This document shows, piece after piece, positions 60,011 through 64,000 of a stretch of DNA of 64,000 bases (its first letter is position 1; each line of letters starts with the position of its first letter). The translations under genes and the position numbers were made by a program. The notes below the pieces were generated by a model. The model made no database searches and was not told where the DNA came from. It saw nothing but the letters and a program-made list of their open reading frames with translations. The DNA is from Kitasatospora humi (lineage in GTDB: Bacteria; Actinomycetota; Actinomycetes; Streptomycetales; Streptomycetaceae). The DNA lies in contig NZ_JAJJPA010000007.1 in assembly GCF_020907985.1 (NCBI RefSeq), positions 177,470 through 241,469 on the forward strand, in the 5' to 3' direction.

Positions 60011-60967
60011 TCAGTCCTGGTCGATGACCGGGGTGGCGGCCTTGGCGGCGGCCCGGGCGGCGGCGCGCTCGGCCAGGCTGGGCTTCGGCTTGTCGTTGTC
60101 GAAGTCCTCGCCGTAGGCGCCCTTGGCCGGACGGCGCTGGCGCATCGGCGGCTCGACGCCGTCGGCGAGTCGGCGGCTGGTGAGCAGGAAGCCGGTGTGG
60201 CCGATCATGCGGTGGTCGGGCCGGACCGCGAGGCCTTCGAGGTGCCAGGTGCGGACCATGGTCTCCCAGGCCTGCGGCTCGTTGAAGGCGCCGTGCTCGC
60301 GCAGGGCCTCGACGGTGCGCGACAGCTGCGTGGTGGTGGCCACGTAGCAGCAGATGAGGCCACCGGGGACGAGTGCCTTGGCGGCGACGTCCAGGCACTC
60401 CCAGGGGGCCAGCATGTCGAGGATGACCCGGTCGACGTCGGTCTCGACCAGGTTGTCCTGGAGGTCACCCACGGTGAGCTTCCAGGCCGGGTGCGGGCCG
60501 CCGAAGTAGCGCTCGACGTTGCCCCGGGCGATGTCCGCGAAGTCCTGGCGGCGCTCGTAGGAGGCGAGCAGGCCGGTGTCACCCACGGCGCGCAGCAGGT
60601 AGGTCGAGAGCGCGCCGGAGCCGACGCCGGCCTCGACCACCCGGGCGCCGGCGAAGATGTCGGCCATGGCCAGGATCTGCCCCGCGTCCTTGGGGTAGAT
60701 GACGGCCGCACCGCGCGGCATGGACAGGACGTAGTCGGGGAGCAGGGGTCGCAGCGCGAGGTAGGGCACGTTTCCCGTGGTGCGAACCACGGTGCCCTCG
60801 GGGGCGCCGATCAGTTCGTCGTGCGGGAACGCACCCTTGTGGGTGTGGTAGTTCTTCCCGGCTTCGAGCGTGAACGTGTAGTGACGGCCCTTGGGGTCGG
60901 TCAGCTGAACCTGGTCCCCGACCTTGAATGGCCCCCGCCTGCGGGTGGCACCGGTCGGTTCGGACAT
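60011..60967 (-). CDS. trmI: tRNA (adenine-58-N1)-methyltransferase
   Basis: The 318-residue protein has an N-terminal beta domain and the SAM-binding motif VVEAGVGSGALSTYLLRAVG. It also has VILDMLAPWECLDVAAKALVPGGLICCY and PRGAAVIYPKDAGQIL, the pattern of bacterial TrmI that methylates A58 in the T-loop. A basic/Ala-rich C-terminal tail is an actinobacterial addition. The gene commonly neighbours arc/dop in actinobacteria. Confidence 0.93.
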   Translation of the reverse strand: MSEPTGATRRRGPFKVGDQVQLTDPKGRHYTFTLEAGKNYHTHKGAFPHDELIGAPEGTVVRTTGNVPYLALRPLLPDYVLSMPRGAAVIYPKDAGQILAMADIFAGARVVEAGVGSGALSTYLLRAVGDTGLLASYERRQDFADIARGNVERYFGGPHPAWKLTVGDLQDNLVETDVDRVILDMLAPWECLDVAAKALVPGGLICCYVATTTQLSRTVEALREHGAFNEPQAWETMVRTWHLEGLAVRPDHRMIGHTGFLLTSRRLADGVEPPMRQRRPAKGAYGEDFDNDKPKPSLAERAAARAAAKAATPVIDQD

Positions 60968-61031
60968 GCGGACAATCCTATAGCGAATCGGGTGCGGCCC
61001 CGGACCACGGCCGTTCCCGGCCCACTGCGGC

Positions 61032-62243
61032 CTAGCGGCGGGTGAGCACCGCGCTGAGCCGGCGCTCCACGTCGGCGACGGCCAGCACCCCGTAGACGCC
61101 GCCGTCCGGGTTGACCACCAGGTACTCGCTGGCGGGGTTGGCCCGCAGCGCGGCGAGCAGGTGTTCGCCGTCCAGGTCGACGGCGAGCCGCAGTCCGGGC
61201 TCCAGAGTGCGGGCCAGGGAGCCGGCGGCCACCCAGGGGCGGCGGTGTTCCGGCACCTGGAGCACGGCGGCCTCCTTGACCAGGGCGATCGGGTCGCCGT
61301 GGCCGTCGCTGATCACCACGGCGCCGGCCTGGGCCTCGCGGGCCCGGCGCAGCGCCTCGGCGAGCGGGGTGTCGGCGGTGACCTGGACGGCGCGCCGGCT
61401 GAGGTCGCGCACGCCCAGCCGGGGCAGCGCCTCCTTGAGGCGGGCGTTGCGGACCGCGGTGCCGGCGCCGCTCCAGATCACCACGGCGAGGAACGCGGCC
61501 AGGCTGGTGTTCAGCAGCGACTCGCCGGTGCCGGGCCGTCCGCCGTGCTGGGCGTCGCCGTAGAGCGGCAGGCCGAAGAGCACCACCAGGGCGAGCACCC
61601 GGCCGCTCCAGGCGGCGGCCACGGTGCCGGTCATCGGCCGTCCGGTGACGCCCCAGACGACGGCGCGCAGCATCCGGCCGCCGTCCAGCGGCAGGCCGGG
61701 CAGCAGGTTGAAGACGGCCACCACCAGGTTGGCCACGGTGAGGCCGGCGAGCAGCACGCCCGGCACGGTGTCGAACCGGACCAGGTCGGTGAGCAGCCAG
61801 CAGATGCCGCCGATGGCCAGCGAGAGCAGCGGGCCGACGAAGGCGAGCCAGAACTCCCGACCGGGGGTCTCGGCCTCCTTCTCGATCTCCGAGACGCCGC
61901 CGAAGAACTGCAGTTGGATCCGCCGGACGCCGAGCCGGTAACGCAGCGCGACCAAGGTGTGGGCGAGTTCGTGGATCAGCACGGAGCCGTAGAAGGCGAC
62001 GGCGAAGCAGAAGGCGATCAGGTAGCGGGTGAAGCCGAGGTCGGGGAGGACGTCGGCGAGCTGCCGGCCGAACAGCCAGGTGATCAGCGCGGCGATCAGG
62101 AACCAGGACGGGCCGACGTAGACGGGCACGCCGAACGGCCGGCCCATCAGGATGCCGCCGGCCGGTCGGTGGCCGGGTCCGGGGCCGCCGGGCTGCCGCG
62201 GTGGCTCCTGGGAGGTCTGCTGCCCCGTGGTGTCGCTCACCAT
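61032..62243 (-). CDS. Site-2 protease-like M50 metallopeptidase with CBS domains
   Basis: The 403-residue membrane protein has the zinc motif HELAH (residues 91-95) and the third ligand Asp187 in LPGLPLDGGRML within several hydrophobic segments. Two CBS-like repeats in the last ~130 residues follow (VQVTADTPLAEALRRAREAQAGAVVISDGHG). Family members cut membrane-embedded substrates, often anti-sigma factors; CBS domains may sense adenine nucleotides. ATG 62243 gives a normal length. It is divergent from the RecB-like gene. Confidence 0.92.
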   Translation of the reverse strand: MVSDTTGQQTSQEPPRQPGGPGPGHRPAGGILMGRPFGVPVYVGPSWFLIAALITWLFGRQLADVLPDLGFTRYLIAFCFAVAFYGSVLIHELAHTLVALRYRLGVRRIQLQFFGGVSEIEKEAETPGREFWLAFVGPLLSLAIGGICWLLTDLVRFDTVPGVLLAGLTVANLVVAVFNLLPGLPLDGGRMLRAVVWGVTGRPMTGTVAAAWSGRVLALVVLFGLPLYGDAQHGGRPGTGESLLNTSLAAFLAVVIWSGAGTAVRNARLKEALPRLGVRDLSRRAVQVTADTPLAEALRRAREAQAGAVVISDGHGDPIALVKEAAVLQVPEHRRPWVAAGSLARTLEPGLRLAVDLDGEHLLAALRANPASEYLVVNPDGGVYGVLAVADVERRLSAVLTRR

Positions 62244-62450
62244 GGCCCCTTCACCGGTCGTGTGGTCCCCGCTGGGTTCCGTCTTGTCGGCCACTCTGCT
62301 CCCGGGCGCTGCGCGCCGTACTCGAACGCTACGTGATCGCGGCGGGGGATGTCGGAGGCCCCCTGGGGAAGTCCTACCCAGTTCGGGCGCCGGTCCCGCT
62401 GTCAGCGGGCTGTCAGCCGTATGGCAGCCGGACCCCATAGGGTCGGGGGC

Positions 62451-63338
62451 ATGCAGCAGACCGACACCGCCCGCCCGGCCGTTCCGCCGAGCGGGCTCTC
62501 CCCGTCGCGTGCCGGGGACTTCCTGACCTGCCCGCTGCTCTACCGGCTGCGGGTGATCGACCGCCTGCCGGAGCCGCCGAGCGCGGCGGCGACGCGCGGG
62601 ACCTTGGTGCACGCCGTGCTGGAGCGGCTCTTCGACCATCCGGCGGCGGAGCGCACCCCGGACCGGGCGCTGTCGCTGCTGCGCCCGCAGTGGGAACGCC
62701 TGCTGGGTGAACGCCCGGAGCTGGCGGAGCTGTTCCCGGCGGCCGCGGCGGACGCCGAGGGCCTCGACGGCGAGGCGCTGGCCCGCTGGCTGGCGGACGC
62801 GGAGAAGCTGCTGGGCCAGTGGTTCCGGCTGGAGGACCCGACCCGGCTGGAGCCGGTGGAGCGGGAGCTCTACGTGGAGACGGTCCTGGACTCGGGCCTG
62901 AAGCTGCGCGGCTACATCGACCGGGTGGACGTGGCGCCCACCGGCGAGGTGCGGCTGGTGGACTACAAGACCGGCCGCGCGCCCTCCCGGGACTTCGAGG
63001 GCAAGGCGATGTTCCAGATGAAGTTCTACGCCCTGGTGGTGTGGCGCTGGAAGGGCGTGATCCCCAAGCGGCTGCAGCTGGTCTACCTGGGCGGTGCCGG
63101 GGAGGTGGTGACCTACGACCCGGACGAGGCGGACCTGCGATCGGTGGAGCGCAAGCTGCTGGCGCTGTGGGAGGCGATCTGCCGGGCGGTGGCCACCGGT
63201 GAGTTCCCGGCCACGCGCAACCGGCTGTGCGACTGGTGCGACCATCAGAACAGCTGCCCGGAGTTCGGGGGGACTCCGCCGCCGTACCCGCTCCCCCTGC
63301 AGAAGACCGTGACGAGCATGTCGAGCAAGGAGTCATAG
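62451..63338 (+). CDS. RecB family exonuclease (PD-(D/E)XK nuclease)
   Basis: The 295-residue protein has the Cas4/RecB-like layout: SPSRAGDFLTCPLLYRLRVIDRL at the N-terminus, TRGTLVHAVLERLF with the conserved His, a nuclease core GYIDRVDVAPTGEVRLVDYKTGR (Asp and the DYKTG Lys), and a C-terminal cysteine cluster (RLCDWCDHQNSCPEF) that with the first Cys may hold an iron-sulfur cluster. ATG 62451 is chosen. It lies directly before a response regulator gene. Confidence 0.9.
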   Translation: MQQTDTARPAVPPSGLSPSRAGDFLTCPLLYRLRVIDRLPEPPSAAATRGTLVHAVLERLFDHPAAERTPDRALSLLRPQWERLLGERPELAELFPAAAADAEGLDGEALARWLADAEKLLGQWFRLEDPTRLEPVERELYVETVLDSGLKLRGYIDRVDVAPTGEVRLVDYKTGRAPSRDFEGKAMFQMKFYALVVWRWKGVIPKRLQLVYLGGAGEVVTYDPDEADLRSVERKLLALWEAICRAVATGEFPATRNRLCDWCDHQNSCPEFGGTPPPYPLPLQKTVTSMSSKES

Positions 63339-64000
63339 GTGACGATCCGAGTGCTGCTGGTCGACGACCAGCCGCTGCTCCGCACCGGTTTCCGGATGAT
63401 CCTGGAGGCGGAGAGCGACCTGGTGGTGGTGGGCGAGGCCGGTGACGGCCAGCAGGCGCTGGAGCAGGTGCGGGCGCTCCAACCGGACGTGGTGCTGATG
63501 GACATCCGGATGCCGCGGATGGACGGGGTGGAGGCGACCCGCCGGATCGCCGGCCCGGGGCGGGACGGTCCGGCGAAGGTGCTGGTGCTGACCACCTTCG
63601 ACCTGGACGAGTACGTGGTGGAGGCGCTGCGGGCCGGGGCGAGCGGCTTCCTGCTGAAGGACGTGCCGGCCGAGGAGCTGGTGCAGGCGATCCGGGTGGT
63701 CGCGGACGGCGCGGCGATGCTGGCGCCGTCGATCACCCGCCGGCTGCTGGACATGTACGCCACCCGGCTGCCGTCCGGGGACGAGGCCCCCTCCCCCGCG
63801 CTGGGCGCGCTGACCGAGCGGGAGATGGAGGTGCTGCGGCTGGTCGCCAAGGGGCTGTCCAACGCGGAGATCGCCGCCGAGCTGTTCGTCTCCGAGACCA
63901 CGGTGAAGACCCATGTCGGGCACGTGCTCACCAAGTTGGGCCTGCGGGACCGGGTGCAGGCGGCGGTGTTCGCCTATGAGAGCGGGCTGGTGCGGCCGGG
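63339..64000 (+). CDS. NarL/LuxR family response regulator, 3' end outside window
   Basis: The visible 220 residues contain a receiver domain (Asp9/Asp10, phospho-acceptor Asp55 in VVLMDIRMPRMDG, Lys in LLKDVPAEEL) and a LuxR helix-turn-helix (LTEREMEVLRLVAKGLSNAE, VSETTVKTHVGHVLTKL). The GTG start is at the RecB-like gene's stop region (1-bp spacing), so the two may be co-transcribed. No partner kinase is visible before the window ends. Confidence 0.92.
   Translation, partial: MTIRVLLVDDQPLLRTGFRMILEAESDLVVVGEAGDGQQALEQVRALQPDVVLMDIRMPRMDGVEATRRIAGPGRDGPAKVLVLTTFDLDEYVVEALRAGASGFLLKDVPAEELVQAIRVVADGAAMLAPSITRRLLDMYATRLPSGDEAPSPALGALTEREMEVLRLVAKGLSNAEIAAELFVSETTVKTHVGHVLTKLGLRDRVQAAVFAYESGLVRP

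Noticed and set aside
62451..63338. RecB-like nuclease as Cas4
   Set aside because: It has the shared fold, but the length and lack of any CRISPR context fit the stand-alone actinobacterial RecB-family nuclease.

Overview
The window is a GC-rich actinomycete chromosome segment, most likely Streptomycetaceae (Streptomyces, Kitasatospora or a close relative). The reasons are the strong third-position GC bias, frequent GTG/TTG starts, and a Pup-proteasome locus laid out as in Streptomyces (FKBPs, pafA, prcA, prcB, an endonuclease VII-like gene, pup, dop, arc, ferredoxin, trmI). The species assignment is inference. No tRNA, rRNA, CRISPR array or intact transposon was seen.

Left part (1-11.6 kb): a proline-peptide utilisation locus. 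It holds a class V aminotransferase (cut by the window edge), an S9 prolyl-oligopeptidase-type peptidase, a five-gene Opp/Dpp peptide ABC transporter, an Xaa-Pro aminopeptidase and a prolyl iminopeptidase. Two of its promoter regions share an identical 13-bp element, GTGCAATTTCACA, which looks like a common operator.

11.6-34 kb is an accessory stretch. It carries an unknown membrane protein, a cluster of three Roadblock/LC7 proteins with a PatA-like partner, a threonine dehydratase-like enzyme, a GNAT remnant, a close homologue of blasticidin-S deaminase, a PH-like membrane protein, glutathione peroxidase, lgt and a MerR regulator. It continues with an OmpR-type two-component system plus a b561-like membrane protein, nitronate monooxygenase, TetR, a frameshifted secreted-protein gene, a secreted putative metalloprotease, and a NarL-type two-component system divergent from a two-gene ABC exporter. 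Several gene-poor stretches contain short tandem repeats.

34-44 kb is a hydroxyproline catabolic cluster: a GntR/FCD regulator, a pyrroline-2-carboxylate-reductase-like protein, two proline-racemase-superfamily enzymes, a semialdehyde dehydrogenase, a DapA-family deaminase and a three-subunit flavin/iron-sulfur D-hydroxyproline dehydrogenase. Three promoters share GTGACATNNTAC, the probable operator. Together with the first locus this suggests growth on proline/hydroxyproline-rich (collagen-like) peptides: cut, import, trim, then convert hydroxyproline to 2-oxoglutarate.

44-62 kb is conserved core: tatC/tatA, a tiny membrane protein, a zinc ribbon, pafC/pafB, three FKBP isomerases, and the pupylation-proteasome genes pafA, prcA, prcB, pup, dop and arc. 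An endonuclease VII-like gene of lower GC sits inside that locus and overlaps prcB out of frame. The window ends with a ferredoxin, trmI, an M50 site-2 protease, a RecB-family nuclease and the start of a NarL-type response regulator.
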